Positions 35,080-47,947 of a stretch of 64,000 nucleotides of DNA are shown here, piece by piece. A program made the translations under genes and the position numbers. Positions within the stretch are counted from its first letter, which is position 1. Every line of letters begins with the position of its first letter. Under the pieces are notes generated by a model. That model had not been told where the DNA came from. It did no database searches and saw nothing but the letters and a program-made list of their open reading frames with translations. Source of the stretch: Stromatinia cepivora (lineage: Eukaryota > Ascomycota > Leotiomycetes > Helotiales > Sclerotiniaceae). The stretch is taken from assembly GCA_014898415.1 (NCBI GenBank), contig RCTD01000031.1:310001-374000 (forward strand), written 5' to 3'.

Positions 35080-35790
35080 TAATTTGAAAAGTTTTTATCT
35101 ATATAAAGAGGGAATTCTTTAATACGATTAGAAAAAGTAATGAAAAGTCTTGATTCTAAATCCAAACTTATTGTTATTCGAAATTAACCGATTCTTTGCT
35201 GTGATTCTCATATCGATAATATTATATAATAATATTTCCATTTCAAATATAATCGATAATAATTAAGGAATTTGTATTTTCAGTATTGATTGAATAGAAT
35301 TATCGATATATAATAGCAATTGTATGTTTTATTGATTATAATATTTTATTTTATTTTATTTCGTTAATAGAAATTTTTATTGAAAGTATATTTCCTTTTT
35401 TATCAGTTTTGTATATAGCAATATTAATATTATTTAAATATTTGCAAAGTTCTTTTAAATCCTTTTATATATAATTATTCGATTTGATATATATATTGAA
35501 GATAAATATAATAGATAGAGATTCGAGGTTATGAATCAATTGGTTTATATTATCGTTATAAGGCCTAATGATCGGAGAAGTCTTATTTATAATGACGAAT
35601 CTTTTCGCAATGAGATTAAATAGCATGAGAATAATATATTCTGATTCGCTTATACCGGTTTCGTAAAGTGCAAAAGTATTAAGAAGAAATGAATTATTAA
35701 GAAATGATAGATCATTAGTATTCAGTTTTGTAAAAGGTATAGAGGCATTTGCGAAATTGGTGTTTAGTAAAATAATCAATAATATCTTTA
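35080..35790 (-). pseudogene. Unidentified decayed reading frame
   Basis: The - strand is open for 104 codons at 35,465-35,779 (GISESEYIILMLFNLIAKRF, then a TSPIIRPYNDN stretch), and the same frame continues coding-like to about 35,080 across a handful of stops (LKELCKYLNNINIAIYKTD, then QNQDFSLLFLIVL with an inferred Gln). This many open codons is unusual for such AT-rich DNA, so it is probably a decayed protein, perhaps of another transposable element. I do not recognise the family. Confidence 0.4.
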
Positions 35791-36380
35791 ATAATTGATT
35801 CTTACCATCAAATTTTATAATTATTATAAAAGAAAAATGAATATGAATATATTCTTTTATATTATAATCTATTTCTATAATAAATTCAGGATTATATTTA
35901 TTATAATATAAACAAGAATCAAATATTAAAAATTTGTTTATTGAATTGATCTATATTATAAACACTTTTTCGTAAAGTAAAATTTGTAATTGAAGTTTAT
36001 TAATTTGAAAAGGTATAATTTAATTCTTATAATTATAATTAACAATAAATTTAATAAAAGAAAAATAATATTGATCTTTATATAATATATAAAATTATTA
36101 ATAATTTAGAATATAAACAATCTTAATATTTAGAATAAAACTAGATTGAGGATTGATCAATAAATATTATTAAATAAAATAATAAGCGATTTATATTAAT
36201 AAATTATATCAAAAAATATAATTATATTATTATATAAATTATATCAGGACTATTTTAATAATAAATATATAATTCATTAAAGATATTTATATTCATTATT
36301 GATAAAAATCACCTCATTCTTAAATAATATAATATCAAGATTTTTAAGGTTATTAAATATATAATATTATAAATAAATAT
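35791..36380. other. AT-rich stretch without recognised features
   Basis: Almost pure A and T with long ATTATAAT-like runs. I see no open frame, repeat array or element end. Confidence 0.6.
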
Positions 36381-36490
36381 AATTATAGAACCTTTTCATA
36401 TACCCGGTACATCAGATATTGCAATGAGGATCAAACGAAATATAAGGTTAAGGCTATCATCTCCCGCACAAGCTATAATAGCAAGCGCTT

Positions 36491-36720
36491 CGTTCTAAAC
36501 AACTAAAGCTGAATGACAACTGCTACACTGAATATAAAAGGGGTTGTTCTAAACAACTAAAGCTGAATAACAATTGCTATATTCAATATATAAGAGATCG
36601 TTCTAAACAACTAAAGCTGAATGATAATCGCTATATTCAATATATAGAAGATCGTTTTAAATAATTAAAGCTAAATAATAATCGCTACATTAATATAAAA
36701 AGGATTATTCTAAATAATAA
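36491..36720. repeat. 54-bp tandem repeat array
   Basis: Four full copies of a 54-bp unit beginning GTTCTAAACAACTAAAGCTG (starts at 36,492, 36,546, 36,600 and 36,654) and a partial fifth at 36,707. From left to right the copies lose C and G (GTTCTAAACAACTAAAG to GTTTTAAATAATTAAAG). The copies are contiguous. Confidence 0.9.
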
Positions 36721-36828
36721 ATACCGAAATACAAATCCATTATTATCTAGATCGCATTAAGGTCGATCGCTAGAATGACGACGTTACCACCACCATATAT
36801 TATGTTTTGGCGATGAATAAGGGAGAGT

Positions 36829-36923
36829 CGAGATAGCGATGGAAAAACGAGATGGCGATGGAAAAGCGAAATGATGATGGAAAAGCGAAATAGTAATGGA
36901 GAAGCGAAATGGCGATGGATAAT
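36829..36923. repeat. 19-bp tandem repeat array
   Basis: Five contiguous 19-bp copies of a unit like CGAGATGGCGATGGAAAAG. Together with the 54-bp array it forms a patch (about 36,390-36,950) with more GC than its surroundings. Confidence 0.88.
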
Positions 36924-37284
36924 TGAAGTAAGGATAGAAAATTAGAATGACTATAGAAAAACTACCTTTATATTATTATGATAGATAATATTCGATGGAA
37001 AAGAATTTATATAAAATATATATATAATTCGCGAAACCCAATATAAAGACCATTTAAATCCAGTTCATTTGAAATAACAGAATATAAGAAATAAGAAATA
37101 AGAAATAATTTTAATTTAAAAAGATTTAATATAAAACAAATTACTTGAGTTTATATAATATTCTTTAATTAAAGAATTCTTATAGAATTAAAAGTATTTA
37201 TATTTGATTGTAAATTAGATAATCTAATTTTATTATTTTGATTAATATAAAACTTGTATTATAAGTATCTTCGAAATTAATTCA

Positions 37285-37570
37285 CAATATTAATACAAAC
37301 CCTCGCCCAGTTCGGATCGGCTAATCGAATGTTTATACTTCATTAAATAATAAAATCAATAGAATTATATCATCAAGGTATTTTCTATTCTATTGAACCC
37401 TAGATTATTTCAAAGTAGTAACCTAATTAAATTAGATCGTCTATTTGTCCAAGGGTTCGGTTAACAGATAAACTCTTCTAATTGGAGAACGGGAAGATCA
37501 TTCTCCTCCTTTCGTATATAAAACTCCGAACGCTAGAGAACAATTATTTGTATTGATTAAAGTATTCTAA
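37285..37570. other. GC-elevated patch, possible LTR remnant
   Basis: The stretch has clearly more G and C than the neighbouring DNA (CCCTCGCCCAGTTCGGATCG at 37,300) and contains TATATAAAACTCC at 37,515 followed by CGAACGCTAGAGAACAA, the layout of a TATA box and transcription start in fungal Gypsy LTRs. I found no second copy in the window, so this is a guess. Confidence 0.3.
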
Positions 37571-39480
37571 TTTCTTTTTCTTTTTAATACTCAATCTGAA
37601 TTTTTAATAATATTAATATTTTATTACGAAAATCTGGAATTTCGTAATAATAATCTAAAAGTATTTCCGGAACAAATAAAAGCCTTTATTGATAATTTTG
37701 ATAAAATTATTAAATATTATATTTGTAATATAAAGGAAGGTTTATTACAAATGTATTAATTTTTGATATTTCGTATTTAAAAAATGCTATTCTTTTGTAT
37801 ATAACTATTAATAGATCTTTTTTAATATAATATAATATTTCTTTGAATTGCCGCCCCATTATATTTGACCCGATAAGTATTCGTTAATTAATAAAGTATC
37901 TTTGATTTAATATATTGATATAATTATAAAATGAAATAAACATATAGTTTAATTGAAAGAAAATATAGATTATGGAATAAAAAGCAAGGGATAAATATAC
38001 TATCTCTAATACTAATATAATACTAAATTAATATATATATAATCTATTAAAATCACCCCTATTATAAAATGAAACAGATAATCCTATATATAAATTACAG
38101 ATCAAAGAATATTTGTTTCATCAAATATAATTGAAAAATATATCCAGAAATATCATTATACTATTCCAATGTACAGTCTTTGATATATCTTTTACTTTAT
38201 ATTTTAGTATACAATTTTATATACAAATCATTCTTTCGAAAAAAAAATAAACTTCGAATAATTTCAATATTTATTTAATCGAGTTAAAAAAGCTTTATAC
38301 TATAAATGTTTAATAGATTATATAATATATATTAATTGTAAGTTTTGAGAAATATAAAAAATAATTATAATGAGTATAACGAATCTATAAGTATTTTTGA
38401 TTTTGAAAGAATTAGAGTCAAAATTTGTATAATCTTATTGTGAATTGAGATTATATAATTTATCATGATATTTGATATTTAATCAGTAATATTGTTATTG
38501 TTTATATAATCAACAATTATCTAGCTATACAATTATATTGTTTGAATAAAAGAATATTATAGTAGCATATTTTAGCCAATTATATCAATTATTTAAATTC
38601 CGGATATTTTACTATTCAACATTTCCGATTGATGGAAATATCGATTCGAATTATATATTTCGAAAATTTTACAATAAAAGATAAAATAAGAATATAAAAC
38701 TATAAAAAGTTATTTGATTGAATAAAAGTCTTCAAGTTTCCGTTCTTCAAAAATCGATTACAATTACAATCAAAGATTTAGATCAATAAATCATATATAA
38801 AGAATTATATAAAATATTATTAATATATCATTTAATCATTAATATTTTTGAAAAACTATTAATATAGTTTTAATAACTTTCATTAATCAATTATATTATC
38901 TATTATTTCTATAATCAAAAGTATATTATATTCTATCTAAATATAGACTTTCTTGTAGTTTATTATTTTATAATTAATATAAAAATAGAATATAATATTC
39001 TTTATAATAATACATATAAGATATCGATAAATGACTTCTATTATTATTATAATAAATGGTATAAAAAATACATCATTTTGAATATAAATAATTATATACA
39101 ATTAGTCTTTCTTTTTTCGATATAAGAAAATACTTAGCTATAAATATAAATGATTTGATTTGTTTAATTCGATATAAAAATATATCTAATTATAGATATA
39201 AATATTTGTTTACCAAATTTCGTTTCTTCAACTCAATATAAAGGATATTTAATTATAAATGAAAAATACCTAATTATAAATCAAAGTTGATTTATTCCCT
39301 AAAGAATAATTAAACTCTATTTTCAGGATTTGGATTTTCTAAATACAAAAAATAGTAAATTAGAATCTATATTATATAAATAAGAATATAATATTTCTAT
39401 TTACAGAAATAATTTATTATAATTAATTTTAAACCAATAATGTTCGGGAAAATTGAAAATCGTAGATCTGAGTGGTGAAC
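37571..39480. other. AT-rich stretch up to the compartment border
   Basis: No open frame of meaning and no element ends. A short GC-richer piece (TTGCCGCCCCATTATATTTG at 37,848) resembles the leader behind an LTR. The stretch ends abruptly near 39,480, where base composition changes. Confidence 0.6.
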
Positions 39481-39488
39481 TAAAGATT

Positions 39489-39595
39489 GTATGTATGGTT
39501 TAATGGTAAAATCCATTGTTGCTAATCAAATCTCTTGATTCCAAGAGCAGATGAATAACATCGATGGGCCCCGGATTCGATTTCCGGCGGGCGCA
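39489..39595 (+). tRNA. tRNA-Gly-like gene with intron; 5' half damaged
   Basis: The 3' part is canonical: anticodon-stem 3' side CGATG (39,562-39,566), T-arm CCGGATTCGATTTCCGG with a paired stem (39,571-39,587), acceptor strand CGGGCGC (39,588-39,594) and discriminator A (39,595). The D-arm GGTTTAATGGTAAAAT is typical of tRNA-Gly. Loop TTGCTA gives anticodon GCT as written, most simply Gly GCC with CA changed to TA. An intron of 36 bases (39,525-39,560) sits after position 37, where nuclear tRNA introns lie; without it the tRNA is 71 nt, the usual tRNA-Gly size. The 5' acceptor strand reads GTATGTA where GCGCCCG is needed, which is largely C-to-T and G-to-A. Probably a pseudogene. Confidence 0.85.
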
Positions 39596-42500
39596 AACTT
39601 TTTGATTTTGTTTTGTTCAAACTTCATAGTTTTATGTATCGTATCATATGTTAATTAATGAATGGCTACGCCTCATCACTGCAGAAAGTCTGTCTCACTT
39701 ACTCGGCTTTATATTTTAGATCTGGAAAATTAGGCTTGCCAGAATTTTATCGGGTTTGTGTTTGGTTACCTTCGTTTATGATTTGATTGATTGATCGACC
39801 TAGAAATTCTGGAAACCAGATAAATTATTATTTGCTCTCTGCATATGCATGATATTATGAATAAATACGTGCGCCTCTGACTTCATCATCTGGAAAAGGT
39901 CTCACTCACTGTCCTCTTATAGGTATTTAAAGTTCCCAGTATTTTGGATCTGGAAAATTAGGATTGTCGAGATGAGAATGAGAATGCCCAGTTATATCAT
40001 ATCGGCAAGCACGAGACAAGCTAGAACCGGGTTTTGAACAGAGCAATGAGTATGTACGGTACTGGTAAAATACCAAAATAACTTGAGAGGTTCCATTATT
40101 ATTGCTTCGTTCAAATTGTTCAATACGAGATTATAAAGTCTGATCTGGGAGCGGATGGGATGCATAACTATGATAGATAGATATATTTATTATGTAATTG
40201 ATCAGAGCTTAAGTTTAGCTCCAGGCACAAAAGCCGGGCTTGAACTGCGGGTCGTTATGGTGGTGTCTTTGCCCCTGATCAAATTCAAATAAGGCTCTAT
40301 GGTAAGCTAAAATCTCGAAGTTTCTCGAATGAATTAATTTGAATTTTGGACTGGAAATCATCACTTAAGACATATTTCAAGACGTAAGTCAAGACACAAT
40401 TCATTCTAGGACTGAAATTCTATTCCTAAAATATCAATATTTCGAATTCCCCAGAGTTTATATTAGTGAAAGACACTAAACTACAGCGGACCGAAGAAAG
40501 GGACCCCTTATTTAGAGGGGCTCTAGAGTTAAGTGATGGTTGGTGTTCCTTAACGCAACGACGTGTTATAGTATGGTATACTACACACGCCGTCGATAAC
40601 CAAGCCTTAAATACTGATTTAGTAGTCTAAATAGGTTCCGTCCCGTGTGATCGTCATTTTAGTTCTGTTAGTTTATCACTAAGTTATGGTGACGGGAACA
40701 GAGATCGCTAGAGGCCCATATGTCACGTTTTCTTGGTTCATTGTACGCTGTAAGTTGTTAAACTTTCTGTTAGTGCATCGTTAGCTATAGAGAACAGAAT
40801 TGGCTTATACGAGGAACGAGTGGATATAATGCGTTTAGTGTAGTGACCACTACATCCGGCCGAGTGTCTAGATTCACATTCGTATTCATGGAGTTGCAAG
40901 TGGCTATGCTATGGCTTATTCTCTGTCCACTACTCAAGTACCATGAAGTCATTGTCACTATAGTAACCTGTAAAGTTTTCTCAAAGAGCTTGCGCAATGA
41001 CGACGATGTACGGCACAGCAGTCAAAGCATGGCACACAACTCGGTGATCCCGAGAGATTTCCAATTTCTTCCTGGTATCCCGAGGTGATGTGATGACAAT
41101 ACAGTGAGTACATATTGTCTTACTCTATGACACCTCGAGTCAACTGCCGGGTTCGGCACTGTGCCAATGTTTCGAGGAAAATTGATACAGGTCATTATCA
41201 AATAATTGATTACCATGAAACTCCCTTGTAAAACAGGGCAACGGGTTTTTTAATTTCCGAGAATTGCTATCATTTCCCATGTCCTCTTTGTATAATTTTG
41301 AGCAGGAATAATAGAGCTATTGAACATTTGGATATTGAACATTGGTGCGTACATAGTATTACCTCTCATCATTAATGTTTCTGCGCACGGTATTCACACC
41401 ACTTCATAATGTTGAATAATGGCACGATGGCTTGAAAATTGACACACGGCTTTTGGAACTGGACGTAAATAGAGAGCTGGAAGTCTGGAAATGTCAGTGC
41501 ATAATTCACAATTTGTTTTATGGATTGGGGCTTTTGATGTCGCTTCGGAGTAGTTTGGCAGCTGGAAAACTATTGTCTTTACGAGTCATGCTTTTACATA
41601 GCATATCCTATTCACCGCCTTATTCCATATTCCTTCGCCTTATCCCCTAAACCTTAATAAATAGATCATTCCCCACGGACCTTCCATCCGTCTCTTTCAT
41701 ATTTCCTTCCCTCGTCATAATAACTCGACTTTTTACTCGTACAGCCAGAAGTATAGCACACTTTATTAATAGGGGACTACTTATTCCTACTAGAAAGTTT
41801 ACCATCTTATGGTACGTGCTCAAAGTGGAGTATACTATACTCCCTGACCGCACAAATACCCCATGATCCATCCCACACTCATCACCTCACTAACCCCATC
41901 ATCATTCACCCACAACCATGATCTCCAACTAAATCCCCTCTAATATACAATGCATGGCTATATATTCTCCTGATATAGACACAAACCCACCGGTCTTCTC
42001 TAGCCTCCATTCTGCAGTACCGTACATGATATGAAAAAATTTCCTAGCTTGCATTGCATATATCGATAATCCACCATGAACGTATTATAATTGTTCGTGA
42101 GTAAGAAATACTATAATGAGCGATGAGCGATGGGTAGTGGGCGCTAGGGGTGATTTGCGTTGCATAAATAAATGTAACCGCGTTGCACTCGCGGAACATA
42201 TGCATATAATCCGAGCCGTGATGTGGGTGCGAGATTATATGTGATAGGCGTGATACGATTGGCGAGCAGAAATTTGGAGTTTAGATTTTGGCTGTTGGGT
42301 TGGGTTTGAGGATTTGACGGTGTGTACACTGTACACCAGTGCTGTGTTTATGTTTGGATAAGGGGTGTTGAAGGGGATGGAGGAAGTTCAAGTGAGGCTG
42401 ACGTCGATTGAAATTTGAAAAGATGTTGCTATGTATAGCTATAGATGAAGATAAATATTTTGTTTAAGCTTTACGAGGGGATCGCTTTGATGATATTTTC

Positions 42501-45500
42501 GAGCTTCGAAATGGTGAGTACTTTTCAAGAACTCAAAATTCAGAACTTAAAATTAAAGCTTATCTCCATAGAGGTCAACCATCCTGAAAACTTCTTGTTT
42601 TGGTAATGCTTCAGCTATGGAATCGTATTTATAGCCTCATCTTCTGCTCTTGGACTATCTGTTTGTCATTTATCCTGCCTTGCTTTGCTTGCCTTATAGG
42701 TAATATAATGTTATGGAATTGAGTCCGGAGTGGAGGTGGGAGATATAACCTGCCGTGCCAGTGTTGGGCTAGAGTCACATATGCCGTAACTGAGAGAGAG
42801 ACAAGCTTTACATTGACCTACCTCTTTCCCCAGCAGCCCACCACTCAAAACATTCCTCTATCTGATGCTTATGTTTTAGATGCATGATGGCATACACGAG
42901 ATGGAGATAAAGCTAAACATGGAGATCTTCACGCTATCGAGATAATACCAAGTAGACGAGATCTATCCGTTATGTATATCAAATTTCGACATAGGGTTCC
43001 TGCCCAATCACAATAGATAGCGTATTAAAAAACATACCTCCAAACTTTTTAAAGCAGCTTTTGTCTCACTCCCTCAATGGCAATGTGATAGGGGGCCCAA
43101 AGATCTACCACATCGTTCGCATCACACTCCACTAGAACGCCTTACCTTGAAAACGCTCATCACTCCCGCACAACCTCCTAGTCGTAACCAAAAATATCGA
43201 AATCTAGATGTATTCTCAATGCACACTGCTCTGAATAATCTAATCCACATAAACCAACTGCCGATCCTTGATTCTGATATTAACTAATAGGTAGGTTCTT
43301 TGCGTCATCTAAAACTTTGAATCATCGAGATGAACTTGATTTCGGTCGAAATTTAAACGGAAATCTACCTCGGAGAGAAGATCTCGGATATTTTCTTCGG
43401 GTTGTAATTCCTGGGGATTACTTGCTTTGATGGGTTGAGATTGGGCTTGGGTTTACTTATACCGCCTGATGGAGACCCCAAGGAAATAGCTAGGCTAGGC
43501 CAAGAGGGTTTGGGAGATGAGGAGGGAGGTTAATGCTTGAGATCTGTATTTATGTTCGCTGATTGATGTGGATGATTTGTGAGTTCTATACCATTGGTAA
43601 AGTTTTCATGATATATATTATAATATGTTGTGTTTTGTGGAGAACGTATAACTTAGTTCTGCCAAGTAACATTTGGTAAACTAGATGCAAGTGTGATCTT
43701 GAGAGACTCGCTGCTCCAAATGGCCCTCTATGTGCTGTTTGTGACTGGATGGGTGTGGTGGATGCAGGGGTCCTTGGGATTTTGGAGTATGAGACGGGGA
43801 GATAATGAATAGGTTGAACGGTCTATGACTAGCTATGTACTCAACTAAAGCGCCTACCCTCTCTAATGATACTCCCACTTTATTTCCTCTACAATCCTTC
43901 GGAGACCTTAATAATTACATGTCGTTTCCCACTTTCAACTCACTAATATCATATTATTCCCAGGCATACCGCGAGGCGAGTTCATGGCTTTAGGTATTTA
44001 AAGCTCTGCTCTAAACCGCAATATCTCCCTTCCATCAAATCAACATGATGATCATTCTGGAGCGGAACGTTGGCGGAATCCCTTCTCGTAGTGATTCGCA
44101 TTTGCTGAAGTCCTGTATCATTCAACATTCGCACGCCTGATATTTTCGTTTCTTGAGGGTTGAAAATTGCCGTCTTTCTGTTGCTGTCCTCGTTGACAAT
44201 TTTTATTGTTAATGCTGTTTACAAATGAGTGTGTAGAAGTGGCAATAATAGTCGTTTCCTCTCGTACCCCTGTTTCCCCCCACAGAGTGAGCAACACTCG
44301 ATCTTGACGAAAGCAGGGCTTAAAGGTTCCTGCTGCAACAATCACCACACCCGTAACTCGATTAATTGCCGCGTTATGATACAACTGGAGGAAGTAAAGG
44401 GTTAGGAATACAAGGCCCCTTTGTACTCAGATTGCCAGCTCAATGATGGATGGCTTCACTTCCTGCGAGAACTCGCAAATCATATATTTGGCTATGCAGA
44501 TTCTTTAAAGGCCGCAGGAATGGTGTGAGTGAGCTTTGATCGATTGAACTGCTTAAAATTGGGATATATGCGTACCTTTAAGTTTGGGGTATTTATACCT
44601 GTCCCTTGTTTGGGTCCAGGTCCTATATACTTCATAAGGGTAGAGAACCATGATGCATAAAAGGGCTAGTTTGTAGTCACTCGCTCTCGTATCTATGGCT
44701 CGATTGATAATTTTTTTAGTGCCTCTTGGAAATTGGAGAAAATGTTGTGCACATTGGAAGGCATATCATGAATTTTATCAGTCAAGGGAAATCGTTACCA
44801 TGTTCATCTATTCACCCGTATCTATCTATTGTTGCCAAATATTCATAGCTATCCGTCGCTCATCTGACCTTCCTCCGTTGTCAGGATTTCAACCCTCCTA
44901 CTGCTGCTATTCATAATGTAGAAGAGACTCACAAGTCATGGAAAATTTCTCAGATATAGAGATGTTCATTTATAACTACATTCAGATCTCAGGGTCTCAT
45001 CGCAATCCTGAAATCTAGTTCTTGATCCATGAACTGAACACTAGGATTCTCAGAATTAAGAGCTGCTCTTATATAATTATGTTGTGGTATGTTTTGTGGT
45101 AAAATAATGAAGCAATGAGTAATTAGTAACTGGGCGAATCTCTGGCACAATTTTCACATTAGGATAACGAGTGAGAATGAAAACTTCAGACAGTTTCTGC
45201 TGAGAGACTGAATCAGTATGAATAATAGCTTGACAGTTATTGTCTACACACTAGCGGTAATAATGAACAGCACACTATTCTTGAGATAACCATAAAGTGG
45301 GATTATTAGCATTGAAAAGTTTCTCATCATTATTCATTCATCTATCCTTCCCTTATTGTCAGTAAAATGACTACCATCTCAATTCTATTCCTCTCCCTTC
45401 TATCACTCCCAAAAATGATGCGCCACTGAAATTAAGCCACGAAGGTACAAAGCTTCAAATCTAGCGGAATTAGAGGCCGAGTCCTTGCATGATGGTGAGT

Positions 45501-47640
45501 TGAATCGTAGTTTTTTAGGTCTAGGGAAGTAGAACTGTTGAAGAAAAGTCGTCTTTAAATAGTCCGAGCTGATTGCTATTCACACGTGGGGATGTTACAA
45601 TTGTGTTTGGTGAATGTCTAGTTAAGCTGCCAAAATTGTAGTCTCGCTTAACCCGAATGATTCTCCTATCGAGTTGAGGTGGGGGTACGGTATATAAGGT
45701 GTCCTCTAGCAAGATGATATTTTGTCAAGCACTCGATAGTACATTTTCAGGAGTAAATTCCAGGGTTTGTAATACTTCTTTGCCTGACACAAAATTCCTA
45801 TTTGCTTAATTTGAAGCTCTGTTTTAGAAATTTAGGGAGATATGAGGGGAGATACATAATAAGATATACACACACAAATTGTTGTCCTCAAACTTATGAT
45901 TATCATTTGGCCCCTCTAAAGCTTATCACCGTCAAACTGCCAAATCTTAAACCCTCACACTTGTGTCTCTAATATTAATAAAAAAGCAATGATAATAAGG
46001 GCGTTATCATTTCATCCTGAATCATAATCCTGGCACGCGAGCAAGCCTATGCAGTGATTATGGTCTCATGAAGCTTTGGATCTGAGGAACTCCATTGCCA
46101 AGAATAGTGATTCTTTATATAGAAAACATAGAGACAACTGATGCTTGACTTGGAAGGGAATAGTGCATTTGGACTAAGATTTGTGAGGGTGGATGATATT
46201 TTGTTGGAAATCACATCGAAAGAATGATATCAATCTCCACCCCTTCAAAATATAACTTTCCATACCTATTGACACAATAGAGAAGGCACGGGAGATGCTG
46301 ATCGAATAGATGACGAGTTTAGCAGTGAATAACACACACAATCACACCCATGATGCGTAATTCATGTTTCATCATTGGAAGTACACACACACTGAAGCAG
46401 CACTATGATATATGTAAGACCGAAGAGTTCGATATGTATGCATTAATTCAGTTAGCTTGTGATCTAGACCCAAGATTATAAGGTATTTGAAGATGTGGCA
46501 CACAATGCGTCTCCAGCACTTGGTTTCAACCAAACCAATAATTCTGAAGTTATGGAAAGAAGTGTATTGGCATTTACCGATTGTCGGTAGGAACTTCCAC
46601 TGTTACCAGCAGAGTTAATATTACCTCTAACCTTCATCATCATAATCATTACTACGATTGGGCAAATCAATTCCACACGAAGCCTCACAATTGGCCCTAC
46701 TACCTCCAGAGATCCTTCTCCGTACGTCCTTCAATGAATTTTTCCTTTGATAGCATACTTGGATAGCATATTTTGGGAATAGAAAAGGACCGCGATTTCC
46801 TTCTGAACACCTTCAGTGATTGTTGCCGCTTATCATGTTGACTTAGTGTTGTTTTTCCTTACCTCAACTTATTTCACAGTTGATTTTATCTCGAGTAAAT
46901 ACCTAAGAGAATATAGACGACTGCTCAAATTTCGAAATATGTTGCTAACAATTCGATGGCTGCATTTTTATGTGCGTGATTTATCAATAGTGAAGAAGCC
47001 TACCATGTTTCCCACATTTCTTCTTCATGCCCTGTCATGCTCATTCGTGCCACAAATAAGATAGCTAGCTCTTTGTGGCGTTTTTATAATGGAGTCTTGC
47101 ACTCTACTTGCCATGCACGATACCTTGAAACCCAACAAAGGCATCCCTTGACCTGTTCTCTTTACAGTGGATCATAAAGTTGCGAATACCATGGAGGTGG
47201 TAATGTTATTGGGTTGGGCAGCAAACCGAGGAAAAAATGAGTACAGGTGTTTATAAAAAGGCCAGAGCTTCGAAGGAAGGGTTTTTGCAAAGGTGAATAT
47301 GTTGAAGTATGTCCAAAAGGCTTCAAGAGTACATTGGGTATTTAGGATCTATAGTTTTCCACGGTTGGTCAGTCGTTAGATCTTTCGATTTTCTAGGATT
47401 TGATTGTAATTCTGAGTGTGTTCTGTTGTTTCCATGGCCCCTAGCTAGTACTTGTGGTGCTGGGATGTAATCGAGTATAATTCGGGATTATGGATGTCAT
47501 CTCGAGAATGTCATTCTGTGAGCTTTGAAGTGTCGGAAGATCGACAGCGATCAAATAGATGACTCCATCGCCATAGCTAGTGTGATTGCAGTAGTTTTTA
47601 TTCTATTACGAATGGCCTGGAAGATTTCCTAGAGGATCTC
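39596..47640. other. Gene-poor stretch of balanced base composition
   Basis: About 8 kb in which I find no reading frame with convincing protein character on either strand; all open frames are short (below about 90 codons) and unlike each other. Visible items are a diverged direct duplication (about 39,655-39,745 and 39,865-39,975, sharing GATCTGGAAAATTAGG) and a small hairpin at 40,559-40,595. The stretch has no RIP signature. It may be old intergenic DNA or hold non-coding RNA that cannot be seen from sequence alone. Confidence 0.5.
40559..40595. other. Imperfect palindrome
   Basis: CGACGTGTTATAGTATG is followed at once by an imperfect inverted copy ending CACACGCCGTCG. No T-run follows to suggest a terminator; function unknown. 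Confidence 0.45.
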
Positions 47641-47674
47641 ACACCGCGGACTCAGCTGAGAAGAGAATTCTTAC

Positions 47675-47947
47675 TTGTATCTGGGAGGCTATTGGACATC
47701 TAACAGATATCCTTGCATGGAATGTGACAAGTCTACTATATATAAACACATTCCAGCTTCTGACCAAGGACTTGGTAAGGAAATTTCCGAGAGAATAAAG
47801 ACTGTCACGGAAGGAGAACCAACATGTAGTGGTTCTGTCAATGTGATTAGTACTCTCTGGATAAAAGTTGATTTAACCAAGCATCCTGACTCCGACGTGA
47901 CTTTGTTGTCAGATTACTCCGACGTGACTTTGTTGTCAGATTATTAA
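47675..47947 (+). CDS. Possible small protein with duplicated C-terminal nonapeptide (doubtful)
   Basis: 90 codons, no known family. The C-terminus contains SDVTLLSDY twice, because 27 bp (47,891-47,917) are duplicated directly at 47,918-47,944, in frame. Apart from length and an acceptable amino-acid mix (it has CMECDKST and WIKVDLTKHPD), nothing proves that it is translated. No upstream or downstream partner. Could be chance. Confidence 0.15.
   Translation: MYLGGYWTSNRYPCMECDKSTIYKHIPASDQGLGKEISERIKTVTEGEPTCSGSVNVISTLWIKVDLTKHPDSDVTLLSDYSDVTLLSDY

Noticed and set aside
36491..36720. CRISPR-like array
   Set aside because: The 54-bp units are contiguous with no unique spacers and the organism is a fungus.
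1..39480. Mitochondrial DNA because of the extreme AT content
   Set aside because: The stretch is made of LTR retrotransposons with target duplications and RIP-type damage, and it joins nuclear-type DNA with a HET gene.
39489..39595. tRNA-Ser (GCT) instead of tRNA-Gly
   Set aside because: There is no long variable arm, and the D-arm and 71-nt length are those of tRNA-Gly; GCT is better explained as a mutated GCC.
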